64,000 nucleotides of DNA from Demequina sp. NBRC 110055 (GCF_002090135.1 NZ_BBRL01000007.1:62001-126000); one strand, 5' to 3'; numbered from the stretch's first letter, positions 53,209 to 63,674 are shown. A program made the numbers and translations. The notes: generated by a model from the sequence alone, not told the origin.

Positions 53209-53717
53209 TGCCGCGCGCACCGCGGGCTGACGCCTCGTCGCTCGACCCCGCCGAGCGGGCCAGGGAGATCGCACTGCGTCTCTTGACCCACTCGGCGCGG
53301 TCGCGTGCACAGCTGCGTGAGGGGCTCGTGTCGCGCGACGTCGACGAGGACCTCGCGGACGAGATCGTCGCGCGCTACGAGGAGGTCGGCCTCCTCGACG
53401 ATGGCGCGCTCGCCTCGACGATCGCGCGCACCCGCCACCAGGAACGCGGCAAGTCGCGCCGGGCCATCTCGCAGGAACTTGCGCGCAAGGGCTTCGACGC
53501 GGCGCACGTGGACGAGGCCCTCGCACAGATTTCGGATGAGGACGAGTACGAGGCCGCTCGCGCGCTGGGACGTAAGCGATGGGATCAGTTGGCGGGAGTC
53601 GACCACGACGCCCGCGTCCGCCGGGTTGTCGGCATGCTGGGCCGCAAGGGCTACTCGCCGTCTGTGGCCTTCGCTCTCGTGAAAGACTTCTCGCGTGCCG
53701 ATGACATAGGCGCGTAG
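53208..53717 (+). CDS. recX: RecA regulator RecX
   Basis: A 169-residue all-helical protein that limits RecA filament extension. It shows the three tandem helical repeats of the family (SRAQLREGLVSRDVDEDLADEIVARYEEVGLLDDGALA, then SRRAISQELARKGFDAAHVDEAL, then RVVGMLGRKGYSPSVAFALVKD). The ATG overlaps the recA stop (TAATG), so it shares the recA SOS promoter. Confidence 0.93.
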   Translation: MPRAPRADASSLDPAERAREIALRLLTHSARSRAQLREGLVSRDVDEDLADEIVARYEEVGLLDDGALASTIARTRHQERGKSRRAISQELARKGFDAAHVDEALAQISDEDEYEAARALGRKRWDQLAGVDHDARVRRVVGMLGRKGYSPSVAFALVKDFSRADDIGA

Positions 53718-53750
53718 TGTGACCTGACACGGAAGAAGGGCGGTGCCACA

Positions 53751-55211
53751 GTGGCGCAGTTGATCGCGACGGTGGCCACCCTGGTTCTGCTGCTCGTCTC
53801 CCTCCTCCTGGTCTTTTACGCGCGCCGCGAGGCCGAGGCGATCCGCCGTTCCGTCACCTCCGAGACCCAGGGCATGCGCGAGGAAGCCCGCGATCTGGTG
53901 TCTGAGGCTCAGCGGCGTGAGGAACGTGTCGCCCAGCGCGAGAAGGACCTGGCTGCCGACCAGCGCGCCGCGCAGACGTATTCGCGCGCGCTCGAGGAGC
54001 GAGCCGCCGTGGTCGCGCGTGACGAGCGTCGCGTCGCCGGCGATCGCGAGCTCATCGCCCAGCAGACGCGCCAGGCGCTGGCCGAGGTCGCAGGCCTCAG
54101 CGCTCAGGAGGCGCAGGAGCAGTTGCGCGCGCGGGTAGTTGCGGCCGCGAAGGACGACGCGCGTGCCGACGTGCGCCGCATTGAGCGTCAGGCCAAGAGT
54201 TCCGCCGACCGCCGGGTGCGCGAAATCCTCGTGGGTGCCATGCAACGCCAGGCGGCGCGCACCTCCGCCGAGGCGGCCGCCACGTGGATCGACCTTCCCA
54301 GTGATGACATGAAGGGCCGCATCATCGGTCGTGAGGGCCGTAACATTCGCGCGTTCGAGTCGATCACGGGCGTGAACGTGCTGGTGGAGGAGGGCGTCAA
54401 CGCCGTCCAACTGTCGTCGTTCGATGTTGAGCGCCGCGAGATCGCCGAGGTCACCCTGCGCGACCTCATCGACGACGGTCGCATCCACCCCCACCGCATC
54501 GAGACCGCCTATCACCAGGCGGTGGCCGATGCCGATGCGCGTCACCTCGAGGCCGGTCTGGACGCCGTCGAGGCCGCGGGAGTCCGCGGTATCCCGGAGG
54601 ACGTCGTGATGACCCTCGGTCGCCTTCGTCTGCGCAGCAGCTACGGCCAAAACGTCCTGAGCCACCTCGTCGAGGCCGCGCAGATCGCGGGCGACATCGC
54701 TCGCGAGTTGGGCGCCGACGTGGAGCTCGCCACCCGTGCCACCTTCCTGCATGACATCGGCAAGGCCTTCACCCACGAGCGGCCCGGCACCCATGCCTCG
54801 CTGGGCGCGAGCTACATGCGCGAGCACGGCGAGAGCGAGGACGTCGTCAACGCGATCGCCGCCCACCACGACGAGGTGGAGCCGCAGACCCTCGAGGCGC
54901 TCATCGTGCAGGTGGCGGATGCGATTTCCGCGTCGCGCCCCGGCGCGCGCCGCGACGACGCCGATGCGTACATCGAGCGCATGGAGAACCTCGAGACGCT
55001 CGTCGCCGACCATCACGGCGTGTCGAAGGTCATCGCGATGGCCGCGGGTCGCGAAGTGCGCGTGGTCGTCGAGCCCCACGAGGTCGACGACGAGGGCGTC
55101 GAGTCGCTGGCGCGTACAATTGCTGAGCACATCAGCAGCGACTTCAGCTTCGCTGGAGAGATCAGAGTGACCGTGGTCCGCGAACTTCGCGCCGACGCGG
55201 TCGCAGGGTAG
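53751..55211 (+). CDS. rny: Ribonuclease Y
   Basis: A 486-residue membrane-bound endoribonuclease. It has an N-terminal transmembrane helix (about 3-22), a long coiled coil (about 25-190), a KH domain ([23 protein letters not shown]) and an HD domain with H334-D335 (FLHDIGKA). RNase Y starts mRNA decay in Firmicutes; co-occurrence with RNase J suggests a Bacillus-like decay setup here. GTG 53751 follows GGAAGAAGGG. Confidence 0.94.
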   Translation: MAQLIATVATLVLLLVSLLLVFYARREAEAIRRSVTSETQGMREEARDLVSEAQRREERVAQREKDLAADQRAAQTYSRALEERAAVVARDERRVAGDRELIAQQTRQALAEVAGLSAQEAQEQLRARVVAAAKDDARADVRRIERQAKSSADRRVREILVGAMQRQAARTSAEAAATWIDLPSDDMKGRIIGREGRNIRAFESITGVNVLVEEGVNAVQLSSFDVERREIAEVTLRDLIDDGRIHPHRIETAYHQAVADADARHLEAGLDAVEAAGVRGIPEDVVMTLGRLRLRSSYGQNVLSHLVEAAQIAGDIARELGADVELATRATFLHDIGKAFTHERPGTHASLGASYMREHGESEDVVNAIAAHHDEVEPQTLEALIVQVADAISASRPGARRDDADAYIERMENLETLVADHHGVSKVIAMAAGREVRVVVEPHEVDDEGVESLARTIAEHISSDFSFAGEIRVTVVRELRADAVAG

Positions 55212-55213
55212 GC

Positions 55214-56764
55214 ATGACAGACACCGCAGCAGCACCGACGTACCTCGTCCGCACCCTTGGGTGCCAGATGAACGCGCACGACTCCGAACACATGGCCGGA
55301 CTCCTCGAGGGAGCGGGCTACGCCGCCGCGCCCGCAGGGACGGACGTCGCCGACGTGATCGTGATCAATACCTGCGCGGTGCGCGAGAACGCCGCCACGC
55401 GCCTCTACGGAAACCTCGGCCAGCTCGCGTCGGTCAAGGCGCAGCGACCCGGGATGCAGATCGCCGTGGGCGGCTGCCTGGCCCAGAAGGATCGCGGCGA
55501 GATCGTCGAGAAGGCTCCGTGGGTCGACGTGGTCTTCGGCACCCACAACCTCGACGTGCTGCCCGCGCTGCTCGACCGCGCTCGTCACAATGCCGCGGCT
55601 CAGGTCGAGATCGAGGAGTCGCTGCAGGTGTTCCCCTCGACCCTCCCGAGCCGCCGCGACTCCATCGCCAGTGGCTGGGTGTCCATCTCCGTGGGCTGCA
55701 ACAACACGTGCACCTTCTGCATCGTGCCGTCGCTGAGGGGCAAGGAACGCGACCGCCGTCCGGGCGAGATCCTCGCCGAGGTCCAGGCGCTGGTCTCCCA
55801 GGGCGTGGTGGAGGTCACCCTGCTGGGCCAGAACGTGAACTCGTACGGCGTCGAGTTCGGTGACCGCGGCGCCTTCGCCAAGCTCCTGCGCGCTTGCGGC
55901 GAGATTGAGGGCCTCGAGCGCGTCCGCTTCACCTCGCCCCACCCCGCCGCGTTCACGGACGACGTCATCGACGCGATGGCGGAGACCCCCAACGTCATGC
56001 CGAGCCTGCACATGCCCTTGCAGTCCGGCTCGGACGCTGTGCTGCGTGCCATGCGACGCTCGTACCGGTCCGCGAAGTTCCTGGGCATCCTTGAGCGCGT
56101 GCGTGAGCGGATGCCCGATGCCGCCATCACGACCGACATCATCGTGGGCTTCCCCGGTGAGACCGAGGAGGACTTCCTCGAGACCATGCGCGTGGTCGAG
56201 GCCTCGCGCTTCTCGTCGGCCTTCACCTTCCAGTACTCGCCGCGCCCGGGTACCCCCGCCTACGACCTGCCCACCATTCCCAAGGAGGTCGTGCAGGAAC
56301 GCTTCGAGCGCCTTCACGCGCTCCAAGAGCGCGTCTCCCTCGCGGAGAACGAGCGTCAGGTCGGTCGTACGGTCGAACTCCTGGTGCTCGACAGCTCCGG
56401 CAAGGACTCCGGTGGACGCAAGGACGCCGAGACGTCCCGGCTGTCGGGACGCACCCCCGGCAATGTCCTCACGCACTTCACCGTGCCCGACGGCGCCGAG
56501 ACACCGCGCCCGGGTGACCTGGTCACCGTCGAGGTCACCCACGGCGCCCCGCACCACCTGATCGCCGACTCGGGGCTCGTCGGAGGCACGTATGCCGTGC
56601 GCCGCACCCGCGCGGGCGACGCCTGGGACTCCGTGCAGGCAGGCGAACACTCGCACGGCACCGGCGGATGCGGCGACGCGTGCGGCACCGGCGCCGGCGG
56701 TGGGGTCGGGGGACCGGTCGGGCTCGGCATGCCGAGCCTGCGCCGCGCCGACGCCTCAGCGTGA
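55214..56764 (+). CDS. miaB: tRNA-2-methylthio-N6-dimethylallyladenosine synthase MiaB
   Basis: A 516-residue radical-SAM methylthiotransferase acting on i6A37 made by MiaA. The N-terminal cluster domain begins [16 protein letters not shown] (C17), and the radical-SAM motif is C162-NNT-C166-TF-C169. A TRAM domain (about 375-445) is followed by a tail of about 70 residues rich in Gly and containing [10 protein letters not shown], longer than usual. ATG 55214 follows the rny stop directly. miaA starts in a GTGA overlap. Confidence 0.95.
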   Translation: MTDTAAAPTYLVRTLGCQMNAHDSEHMAGLLEGAGYAAAPAGTDVADVIVINTCAVRENAATRLYGNLGQLASVKAQRPGMQIAVGGCLAQKDRGEIVEKAPWVDVVFGTHNLDVLPALLDRARHNAAAQVEIEESLQVFPSTLPSRRDSIASGWVSISVGCNNTCTFCIVPSLRGKERDRRPGEILAEVQALVSQGVVEVTLLGQNVNSYGVEFGDRGAFAKLLRACGEIEGLERVRFTSPHPAAFTDDVIDAMAETPNVMPSLHMPLQSGSDAVLRAMRRSYRSAKFLGILERVRERMPDAAITTDIIVGFPGETEEDFLETMRVVEASRFSSAFTFQYSPRPGTPAYDLPTIPKEVVQERFERLHALQERVSLAENERQVGRTVELLVLDSSGKDSGGRKDAETSRLSGRTPGNVLTHFTVPDGAETPRPGDLVTVEVTHGAPHHLIADSGLVGGTYAVRRTRAGDAWDSVQAGEHSHGTGGCGDACGTGAGGGVGGPVGLGMPSLRRADASA

Positions 56765-57735
56765 GCGAGGAGGCCGCCGCGGCATCGGCCGGTGTCCAGG
56801 CGCCGCCGGTGATCGCCGTCGTCGGCTCGACAGCCACGGGTAAGTCGGCGATCTCCCTCGCGCTGGCCGAGGCGCTCGACGGCGAGATCGTCAACGCCGA
56901 CGCGATGCAGTTCTACCGCGGCATGGACATCGGCACGGCGAAGCTGACCGTCGCGGAGCGCCGCGGCATTGCTCACCACCAGCTCGACACGCTCGCCGTG
57001 ACCGAGGACGCGTCGGTTGCACGGTTTCAGCGCGAGGCGCGCGCCGACATCACCGCGATTCAGGCGCGAGGACACACCCCCATCGTGGTGGGCGGCTCGG
57101 GGCTGTACCACCGCGCCCTACTCGACCGCTTCGAGTTCCCGCCGACGGACCCGCGGGTGCGCGCGAGGCTCGAGGAGCGTGGAGACGTCGAGGGGCCAGG
57201 CATCCTCTACCGCGAACTGCTCAAGGCCGATCCCGACGCCGCCGCGAGCATCGGCCCGTCCAACACCAAGCGCCTCGTGCGGGCCCTCGAGGTGATCGAA
57301 ATCACCGGACGGCCGTTCTCGTCGGGCCTGCCGCGCCACGAATACGAGGTGCCGGCGATCCAGATCGGGCTCGAGCTCGCGCACGACATCCTCGATCCCC
57401 GCATCGAGGCACGCGTGGACGCCATGTGGGCCGGCGGCCTAGTCGAGGAGACGCGCGGGCTCGTCGAGCGGGGCCTGCGCGAGGGAACCACCGCCAGGCG
57501 CGCCGTCGGCTACGCGGAAACACTGCGCCACCTCGACGGGGAACTCGACGCGGCTGAGGCCCGCGCCCTCATCGCCCAGCACACGCGCAGGCTCGCGCGC
57601 AAGCAACGTCAGTGGTTCCGTCCCGACCCCCGGGTGACGTGGATCGCGGCGCCGGTCGACCATCACGACGTCGCACGCGCCGCCGCCGACGCGCTGGCCG
57701 TCGTCGAGCGCGGCGCCGGTAGCCTGGGCGCATGA
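56761..57735 (+). CDS. miaA: tRNA dimethylallyltransferase MiaA
   Basis: A 324-residue enzyme adding a dimethylallyl group to A37. The P-loop GSTATGKS is at 22-29; [17 protein letters not shown] and [12 protein letters not shown] are substrate motifs. GTG 56761 overlaps the miaB stop and is the start best fitting family length. The N-terminal EEAAAASAG is encoded by a one-mismatch 15-mer copy (56776-56790). It also overlaps dapF by ATGA. Confidence 0.95.
   Translation: MSEEAAAASAGVQAPPVIAVVGSTATGKSAISLALAEALDGEIVNADAMQFYRGMDIGTAKLTVAERRGIAHHQLDTLAVTEDASVARFQREARADITAIQARGHTPIVVGGSGLYHRALLDRFEFPPTDPRVRARLEERGDVEGPGILYRELLKADPDAAASIGPSNTKRLVRALEVIEITGRPFSSGLPRHEYEVPAIQIGLELAHDILDPRIEARVDAMWAGGLVEETRGLVERGLREGTTARRAVGYAETLRHLDGELDAAEARALIAQHTRRLARKQRQWFRPDPRVTWIAAPVDHHDVARAAADALAVVERGAGSLGA
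57720..57725 (+). promoter_or_regulatory. Candidate -10 box, leaderless dapF
   Basis: TAGCCT inside the end of miaA, 6 bases before the dapF ATG. dapF could be made both by read-through and from this box. Confidence 0.35.
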
Positions 57736-58610
57736 CTGAGCTGCGCTTCACCAAGGGCCACGGCACCGAGAACGACTTTGTGCTGCTCCTGGACGAGCGC
57801 GGCGAGATCGACCTCACCCCCGAGCTGGTGCGCTTCCTCACGAACCGTCGCGCGGGCGTGGGCGGCGACGGCGTCATCCGTGCCGTGCGCGCCGAGGCGC
57901 TCCCCGCCGGCACCGTGCCCGGTGCCGACGCGCTGCCCGCCGACGCCTGGGTCATGGACTACTGGAACTCCGACGGCACCACGTCCGAGATGTGCGGCAA
58001 CGGCGCACGCGTGTTCGGGGCGTTCCTGGAGTCCGCGGCCGGCGTCGACGTCTCCCAGGGGCTCGACTTCGGTACCCGTGGCGGCCCTCGCCGCGTGACC
58101 GGGCTGGGCGGCGGACGCTACGCGATCGGCATGGGCGGCTACGCGCTCGGCGAGGGCGGTTTCGACTCGACGGTCGAGGCACGGGGCTTGACCCCCGCGC
58201 GCCCGGGGCTGTCCGTGGACGTCGGCAACCCCCACCACGTGGTCGCGCTGGCGTCCTCTGCGGAGCTTGACGAGCTCGACCTCACGGTCGCTCCCGTCGT
58301 GAGTCCCGCGCCGCCGGCCGGCTCGAACGTCGAGTTCGTGGTGGCCCTCGGCGAGGCCGAGGTCGCCGGCGAGCGTCGCGGTCGCGCACGCATGCGCGTC
58401 CACGAGCGCGGCTCGGGCGAGACCCGCTCGTGCGGCACCGGCGCATGCGCCGTGGCGTTGGCGGTGCGATCGTGGGCCGGCCCTGGCGCCCCGGACGTGT
58501 GGGATATCGACGTGCCCGGCGGCACCGTCACGGTGCGAATCTTCGCCGATCACACCGTGCTTGAGGGCCCCGCCGTCCTGGTGGCCGCTGGCGCGGTCAC
58601 GCTGCGTTAG
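57732..58610 (+). CDS. dapF: Diaminopimelate epimerase
   Basis: A 292-residue cofactor-independent epimerase converting LL-DAP to meso-DAP for lysine and peptidoglycan. The two catalytic cysteines are C88 (SEMCGNGARVF) and C234 (RSCGTGACA). The GHGTENDFV N-terminus and GNPHHV motif are family-typical. Its stop overlaps the convergent methyltransferase gene by 4 bases. Confidence 0.96.
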   Translation: MTELRFTKGHGTENDFVLLLDERGEIDLTPELVRFLTNRRAGVGGDGVIRAVRAEALPAGTVPGADALPADAWVMDYWNSDGTTSEMCGNGARVFGAFLESAAGVDVSQGLDFGTRGGPRRVTGLGGGRYAIGMGGYALGEGGFDSTVEARGLTPARPGLSVDVGNPHHVVALASSAELDELDLTVAPVVSPAPPAGSNVEFVVALGEAEVAGERRGRARMRVHERGSGETRSCGTGACAVALAVRSWAGPGAPDVWDIDVPGGTVTVRIFADHTVLEGPAVLVAAGAVTLR

Positions 58611-59224
58611 TCGCGCACGAGGCGCAGCACGCGGAAGCCCTTCGCGGAGCCGACCTTCTCGATGCGTCCCCAGCGCTGGCCGTCGGCGTCTCGCTGCGAG
58701 GCGATCCAGGTCGTCAGCGAGTCCGCTCCCAGGTTCTTCTGGACCACCAGGTGAGCCTCGCCGCTGGGCGTCAGGCGCGGAAGCCATTGCGTGAGTAGGT
58801 CATGAAGCGCGTCCTTGCCGATGCGGATGGGCGGGTTGGACCAGATCGCATCGAAGCGGCGTTTGGCGGGCACGTCGTCAGGTTCACATGCCTGGATGGC
58901 TCCGGCGGCGCCCAGGCGGGCCGCATTGCGCTGCAAGAGGTCGAGCGCGCGGCGGTTGACGTCGACCGCGGTGACCTTGACCTCGGGCTTCAACAGCGCC
59001 GCCGTGAGCGCGAGCGGGCCCCATCCGCAGCCCAGGTCGAGCAGCCGCCCGTCCGGCGGCGGGGGAAGGTGACGCAGCAGCACCTGGGTGCCCAGGTCGA
59101 GGTGTCCGGGGGAGAACACCCCCGGGGCGGTCTCGAGGTCCATCTCGCGACCCGCGAGGTTCACCCGGATCAGCCGGCGCTCATCCGCCGAGGCCGGCTC
59201 GGCGGTGAAATAGTGGTCGGTCAT
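58607..59224 (-). CDS. Class I SAM-dependent methyltransferase (RsmC-like MTS domain)
   Basis: A 205-residue methyltransferase. The SAM motif is RLLDLGCGWGPLALTAAL, with VTAVDVNRRALDL as motif II. The catalytic loop SNPPIRIGKDAL is the NPP-type found in RsmC and related guanine-N2 rRNA methyltransferases. It lacks the N-terminal half of E. coli RsmC, so the target (16S rRNA or other) is inference. The ATG at 59224 is supported by a -10 box 7 bases upstream. It is divergent from hflX. Confidence 0.85.
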   Translation of the reverse strand: MTDHYFTAEPASADERRLIRVNLAGREMDLETAPGVFSPGHLDLGTQVLLRHLPPPPDGRLLDLGCGWGPLALTAALLKPEVKVTAVDVNRRALDLLQRNAARLGAAGAIQACEPDDVPAKRRFDAIWSNPPIRIGKDALHDLLTQWLPRLTPSGEAHLVVQKNLGADSLTTWIASQRDADGQRWGRIEKVGSAKGFRVLRLVRD

Positions 59225-59231
59225 TCCTGCG

Positions 59232-59237
59232 AGGGTA
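59232..59237 (-). promoter_or_regulatory. Candidate -10 box, leaderless methyltransferase gene
   Basis: TACCCT on the minus strand ends 7 bases before ATG 59224, and no ribosome site is present. Confidence 0.4.
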
Positions 59238-59287
59238 CAGAAACCTTGCTGGTTCGTGTCGCCGTGCGGTGAGACAATGGACGGAGC

Positions 59288-60778
59288 ATGACAGACGACC
59301 GCGACGACATCGCAGACCAGAACAACACCGCACGCGCCGAGGCGACCCTTGAGCGCGTGCTTTCGCGCGCCGGCACGGCCGTAGCCGAAGGCGCCACCGC
59401 GCACACCGACTACGACGGCGACCAGTTTGACCGCGAGGAACGCGCCGCGCTGCGCCGCGTCGACAACCTGTCGACCGAACTCGAGGACATTACCGAGGTC
59501 GAGTACCGCCAGCTGCGTCTCGAGAAGGTCGTGCTTGCAGGGCAGTTCTCGCGTGGCACCTACGCCGAGGCGGAAATCGGCCTGCGCGAACTGGCCGCCC
59601 TCGCCGAGACGGCCGGCTCCGAGGTCCTCGACGGCGTCCTGCAACGCCGCCCCCACCCCGACCCCGCCACCTACCTGGGTCAGGGCAAGGCCAAGGAACT
59701 CGCGGACATCGTCAAGGCCGTGGGCGCGGACACCGTCGTCGTCAACGACGACCTCGCCCCCTCGCAGCGTCGCGCGCTCGAGGACGTCGTCAAGGTCAAG
59801 GTCATCGACCGCACGGCGCTGATCCTCGACATCTTCGCCCAGCACGCCAAGTCCCGCGAGGGCAAGGCGCAGGTGGAGTTGGCGCAGCTCGAGTACCTTT
59901 TGCCGCGCCTGCGCGGCTGGGGTGAGTCCATGTCGCGTCAGGCCGGTGGCCGTGTGGCCGCCGGTGCGGGCATCGGCTCGCGCGGCCCCGGTGAGACCAA
60001 GATCGAACTCGACCGCCGCCGCATCCGCACCCGCATGGCGCAGCTGCGCCGTCAGATCAAGGGGATGGCCCCCGCCCGCGAGGTGCGCCGCGCCAACCGC
60101 ACGGCGCTGCCCAACGTCGCCATCGTCGGCTACACGAACGCGGGCAAGTCGTCCCTACTCAACCGCGTTACGGGCGCGGGCGTGCTGGTCGAGAACGCGC
60201 TGTTCGCGACCCTCGACCCCACCGTGCGCCGCTCGTCGACCCCGGACGGTCGCGCCTTCACCGTGTCCGACACGGTCGGCTTCGTGCGCGACCTGCCTCA
60301 CCAGCTGGTCGCCGCGTTCGCGTCGACCCTCGAGGAGGTCGCCCACGCCGACCTCATGCTGCATGTGGTCGACGCCTCCCACCCCGACCCGGAGAGTCAG
60401 ATCTCCGCGGTGCGCGAGGTCCTTTCGGATGTGCCCGGCGCCGACCAGGTCAAGGAGGTGCTGGTTCTCAACAAGGCCGACATCGCCGAGCCCGAGACAC
60501 TGCTGCGCTTGCGCGCGCGCCGCGAGCCCACGATCGAGGTCTCGGCGCTGACCGGCGAGGGCATCGACGACCTCATGGAACTCATCGCGCGCGAGCTGCC
60601 GCGACCCGCGATCAAGATCGACCTCACCGTGCCCTACACGCGTGGCGACCTGGTGAGCGAGGCCCACCGTCACGGCGAGATCCTGTCCGAGAGCCACGAG
60701 GCCGACGGCACGCGCCTGGTCGCCCTGGTCGACGAGGCCCTCGCGGCACGCCTGCAGGCCGCGGCTGACGCCGCGTGA
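59288..60778 (+). CDS. hflX: Ribosome-associated GTPase HflX
   Basis: A 496-residue GTPase that splits or rescues stalled ribosomes. The N-terminal HflX domain has PDPATYLGQGKAKEL and VVNDDLAPSQRRALEDVVKVKVIDRTALILDIFAQHAKSREGKAQVELAQL. The G domain starts near 275, with G1 GYTNAGKSSLLN (from 281) and G3 DTVGFVRDLPHQLV. GGAG lies 3 bases before the ATG. It is coupled to dinG by GTGA. Confidence 0.96.
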   Translation: MTDDRDDIADQNNTARAEATLERVLSRAGTAVAEGATAHTDYDGDQFDREERAALRRVDNLSTELEDITEVEYRQLRLEKVVLAGQFSRGTYAEAEIGLRELAALAETAGSEVLDGVLQRRPHPDPATYLGQGKAKELADIVKAVGADTVVVNDDLAPSQRRALEDVVKVKVIDRTALILDIFAQHAKSREGKAQVELAQLEYLLPRLRGWGESMSRQAGGRVAAGAGIGSRGPGETKIELDRRRIRTRMAQLRRQIKGMAPAREVRRANRTALPNVAIVGYTNAGKSSLLNRVTGAGVLVENALFATLDPTVRRSSTPDGRAFTVSDTVGFVRDLPHQLVAAFASTLEEVAHADLMLHVVDASHPDPESQISAVREVLSDVPGADQVKEVLVLNKADIAEPETLLRLRARREPTIEVSALTGEGIDDLMELIARELPRPAIKIDLTVPYTRGDLVSEAHRHGEILSESHEADGTRLVALVDEALAARLQAAADAA

Positions 60779-62829
60779 GTGGGGCCGATGCCGTGGCCGG
60801 CTCGGCGACCAAGCCCACCCAGGCGGCAGGTGACGCGACGGCTGAAGCCGCGCCGGCATCGGCCGCCGAAACCGAGGCGGTGCGGCTACTCGACCGTGCC
60901 GTGGGCGCGCTCGGGGGAGCGCGACGCGAGGGCCAGACGCGGATGGTACAGGCCGTGGAGCGTGCCCTGTCGGGCAAGGGGCACGCGCTGATCCAGGCGG
61001 GCACCGGCACGGGAAAGTCGCTCGGCTACCTGGTGCCGGCGGTCGCTCACGCCGCGCGCGAGGGCCAGCGCGTGGTGGTCTCGACGGCCACCCTCGCCCT
61101 CCAGCGCCAGGTGTTCACCAAGGACATCCCGCTCGTCCTGGACGCCCTCGAGCCCGAACTGGGAGAGCGCCCCCGTGCGGCCCTGTTCAAGGGGCGCTCG
61201 AACTACCTGTGCAAGCACAAGCTGGCCGGCGGCTACGGCGAGCCTGACGAGGACATGCTGCCCATCGTCGCCGGCCCGACGAGCGACCTGGGCCGCGAGG
61301 TGGCGCGCCTGCACGAGTGGGCGGACGAGACCGAGACGGGGGACCGCGACGACCTCGTGCCAGGCGTCTCGCACCGCGCCTGGGCGCAGGTCAGTGTCAG
61401 CGGGCGCGAATGCCTCGAGTCGAAGTGCCCGGCGCTCAAGGAGTGTTTCTCGCAGCGGGTGCGAGACCAGGCGGCCGATGCGCACGTGGTGGTGACGAAC
61501 CACGCGGTGCTGGGCGTGCAGGCCGCGAGCCACGACATGCTCGGCGAACACCACGCCCTGATCGTCGACGAGGCTCACGAACTGGTGGGACGCATCACGG
61601 GGGCCGCGACGCACGAGCTGACGGTGGCGCGGGTGGACCGTGCCTCGAGCGCGACCCGCCGCGTGGGTGTCACGACCGAGGACCTCGACCGCGCCGCGCG
61701 GGCCCTTGATGCCGCGCTGGGAGACGCACGGCCGGCGCGGCTGCGCCAGGGGCTGGGCGAGGAACTCGCCGCCGCCGTCGAACTGGTGCGCGGCGCCGCC
61801 CGCGCGGCCCTCAGCGCCGTGCAGAAGGCGACCAAGGACACACCGGAGTCGAAGACGCCGGGCGACACGGCATCGGCCACCGCCAAGATGGCCAGCGCCG
61901 CCCTCCAGGAGATCCACGACGTGTGCGAGGAGCTCGCGGGCGAACACGGCCGGTACGTGATCTGGCTCGCACCGCCCGACGGCGACTACGAGTCTGAGCG
62001 CGCCGAGCGCATCGTGGCCGCGCCGCTCGATGTCGCCGGGCTGATCCGTGAGCGGCTGATCGACGAGCGCTCGTCGGTGTTCACGTCCGCGACGCTCGCC
62101 CTGGGTGGCAACTTCGACGCGATGGCGCGACACCTCGGGATCGACGACCCCGAGACCCTCGACGCGGGTAGCCCCTTCGACTACGGCAAGCAGGGCATCC
62201 TCTACGTCGCCAAGCACCTGGAGCGCCCGGGCGCCGGAGGCATCTCCGCCGAGGCCCTCGACGAACTCGCGGCACTCATCGAGGCCGCGGGAGGGCGCAC
62301 CCTGGGACTGTTCTCGTCCCACAGGGCCGGCCAGGCGGCCGCCGAGGCGATGCGCGAGCGACTCGACGTTCCGGTGCTCTATCAACTGGACGACCAGCTG
62401 CCGACCCTTGTCGAGCAGTTCAAGGCCGACCCGCGCGCGTGCCTGTTCGGCTCGACGTCGCTATGGCAGGGCATCGACGTGCCCGGCCCCACCGCATCGC
62501 TCGTCGTGATCGACCGCATCCCGTTCCCGCGCCCCGACGAGCCCATTTCGCAGGCGCGCACGGAGGCAATCGCCCAGCGCGGCGGCAACGGCTTTATGGC
62601 CGTCTCCGCGACCCATGCTGCGCTCCTCATGGCGCAGGGCGCGGGCCGACTCATCCGCGCGCACGACGACAGGGGAGTCGTGGCAGTCCTGGACTCGCGC
62701 CTCGCGACGGCCCGCTACGGCGGCTTCCTCGCGCGCTCCATGCCGGAACTGTGGCCCACCACGGACCGCGCCACCGTGCTAAGCGCGCTACGGCGACTCG
62801 ACGAGTCCGCGAGGGCCGCCGGTCGCTAG
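60775..62829 (+). CDS. dinG: DinG-family ATP-dependent DNA helicase
   Basis: A 684-residue XPD-like helicase. Walker A is AGTGTGKS (75-82), and the DEAH box is IVDEAHEL (about 264-271). Iron-sulfur cysteines appear as NYLCKHK and GRECLESKCPALKECF. The last motif VLDSRLATARYG is family-typical. The first 30 residues are Ala-rich and variable and are encoded partly by an exact 15-mer copy (60783-60797); another copy (61864-61878) lies in an internal linker. No LexA box precedes it. Confidence 0.94.
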   Translation: MSGADAVAGSATKPTQAAGDATAEAAPASAAETEAVRLLDRAVGALGGARREGQTRMVQAVERALSGKGHALIQAGTGTGKSLGYLVPAVAHAAREGQRVVVSTATLALQRQVFTKDIPLVLDALEPELGERPRAALFKGRSNYLCKHKLAGGYGEPDEDMLPIVAGPTSDLGREVARLHEWADETETGDRDDLVPGVSHRAWAQVSVSGRECLESKCPALKECFSQRVRDQAADAHVVVTNHAVLGVQAASHDMLGEHHALIVDEAHELVGRITGAATHELTVARVDRASSATRRVGVTTEDLDRAARALDAALGDARPARLRQGLGEELAAAVELVRGAARAALSAVQKATKDTPESKTPGDTASATAKMASAALQEIHDVCEELAGEHGRYVIWLAPPDGDYESERAERIVAAPLDVAGLIRERLIDERSSVFTSATLALGGNFDAMARHLGIDDPETLDAGSPFDYGKQGILYVAKHLERPGAGGISAEALDELAALIEAAGGRTLGLFSSHRAGQAAAEAMRERLDVPVLYQLDDQLPTLVEQFKADPRACLFGSTSLWQGIDVPGPTASLVVIDRIPFPRPDEPISQARTEAIAQRGGNGFMAVSATHAALLMAQGAGRLIRAHDDRGVVAVLDSRLATARYGGFLARSMPELWPTTDRATVLSALRRLDESARAAGR
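60783..60797 (+). repeat. Exact copy of dispersed GGCCGATGCCGTGGC motif
   Basis: Exact match covering codons 3-8 of dinG (read GADAVA). Its context GGGGCC before and CGGC after matches the longer consensus. Confidence 0.75.
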
Positions 62830-62845
62830 CAGGGGCGTTGCCCGC

Positions 62846-63559
62846 CTAGATGCGGCGCATCACCGAGACGACCTTGCCCATGATCGAGGCGTGGGTGCCG
62901 TCGATGGGGGTGTAGGCGGGGTTGTGCGGCATCAGCCACACCTGGCCGTCGCGGCGGCGGAAGGTCTTCACGGTGGCCTCGTCGTCGAGCAGCGCCGCGA
63001 CGATGTCGCCGTTCTCGGCGGTGTGCTGACGGCGCACCACCACCCAGTCGCCATCACAGATGGCGGCGTCGATCATCGAATCTCCGGTGACGTTGAGCAT
63101 GAACAGCTCGCCCTCACCCGTGAGCTGACGCGGCAGCGCGAACACATCCTCGACGGCCTGGTCTGCCAGGACCGGCCCACCGGCGGCGATGCGGCCCACG
63201 AGCGGCACCATCGAGACGTCCTCGCGGCCGTCAGGGTGGGACGCGGCAACGGGTTCGGGGGAGGAGGCCGATGCCGTGGCGGGCTCGGTCTCCGGCATCA
63301 CCACTTCGATGGCGCGGGGACGGTGGGGATCGCGACGCAGGTAGCCCTTGGTCTCGAGCGCCGTCAGCTGGTGCTTGACCGATGACGTGGACGTGAGTCC
63401 CACGGCCTGGCCGATCTCGCGCATCGACGGCGGGTAGCCGCGTGACTCGACCGAGTCGCGGATGGTCAGGAGGATGCGGCGCTGACGCTCGGTCAGCGGA
63501 CCGCCCGACGTGTCAGGGAACTCGTGGATGGTGGCGCCCGCCTCGGTTCGCTCTGCCAT
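62846..63559 (-). CDS. lexA: SOS repressor LexA
   Basis: A 237-residue repressor/autoprotease. The winged helix (about 22-85: [23 protein letters not shown]) is followed by an Ala/Pro/Ser linker (about 88-112) and the peptidase domain. The cleavage site is A126-G127 and the dyad is S161 (GDSM) and K198. ATG 63559 is fixed by AAGGAGGAG just upstream; longer starts lack support. An exact 15-mer copy (63266-63280) encodes ATASA in the linker. Confidence 0.97.
   Translation of the reverse strand: MAERTEAGATIHEFPDTSGGPLTERQRRILLTIRDSVESRGYPPSMREIGQAVGLTSTSSVKHQLTALETKGYLRRDPHRPRAIEVVMPETEPATASASSPEPVAASHPDGREDVSMVPLVGRIAAGGPVLADQAVEDVFALPRQLTGEGELFMLNVTGDSMIDAAICDGDWVVVRRQHTAENGDIVAALLDDEATVKTFRRRDGQVWLMPHNPAYTPIDGTHASIMGKVVSVMRRI
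63266..63280 (+). repeat. Exact copy of dispersed GGCCGATGCCGTGGC motif
   Basis: Exact match in the linker of lexA; lexA reads the complementary strand as ATASA. Confidence 0.75.
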
Positions 63560-63651
63560 GTCTCCTCCTTGCGCGGCGTCGTGCCCGCGGTCGATGTCAG
63601 ACCCCTCTGGTGTGCTGACACCCATGACGCTAGAGCAGAACACGCACCGAA

Positions 63652-63667
63652 TCAAACACATGTTCGA
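63652..63667 (-). promoter_or_regulatory. LexA box on the lexA side
   Basis: TCAAACACATGTTCGA, one mismatch from TCGAAC-N4-GTTCGA. It lies about 93 bases upstream of the lexA ATG and is likely the autoregulatory operator. Confidence 0.75.
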
Positions 63668-63674
63668 GCGTGTC

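Noticed and set aside
52093-55235. Two long minus-strand open frames opposite recA, recX and rny
   Set aside because: They are antisense to highly conserved genes, with codon use typical of frame shadows.
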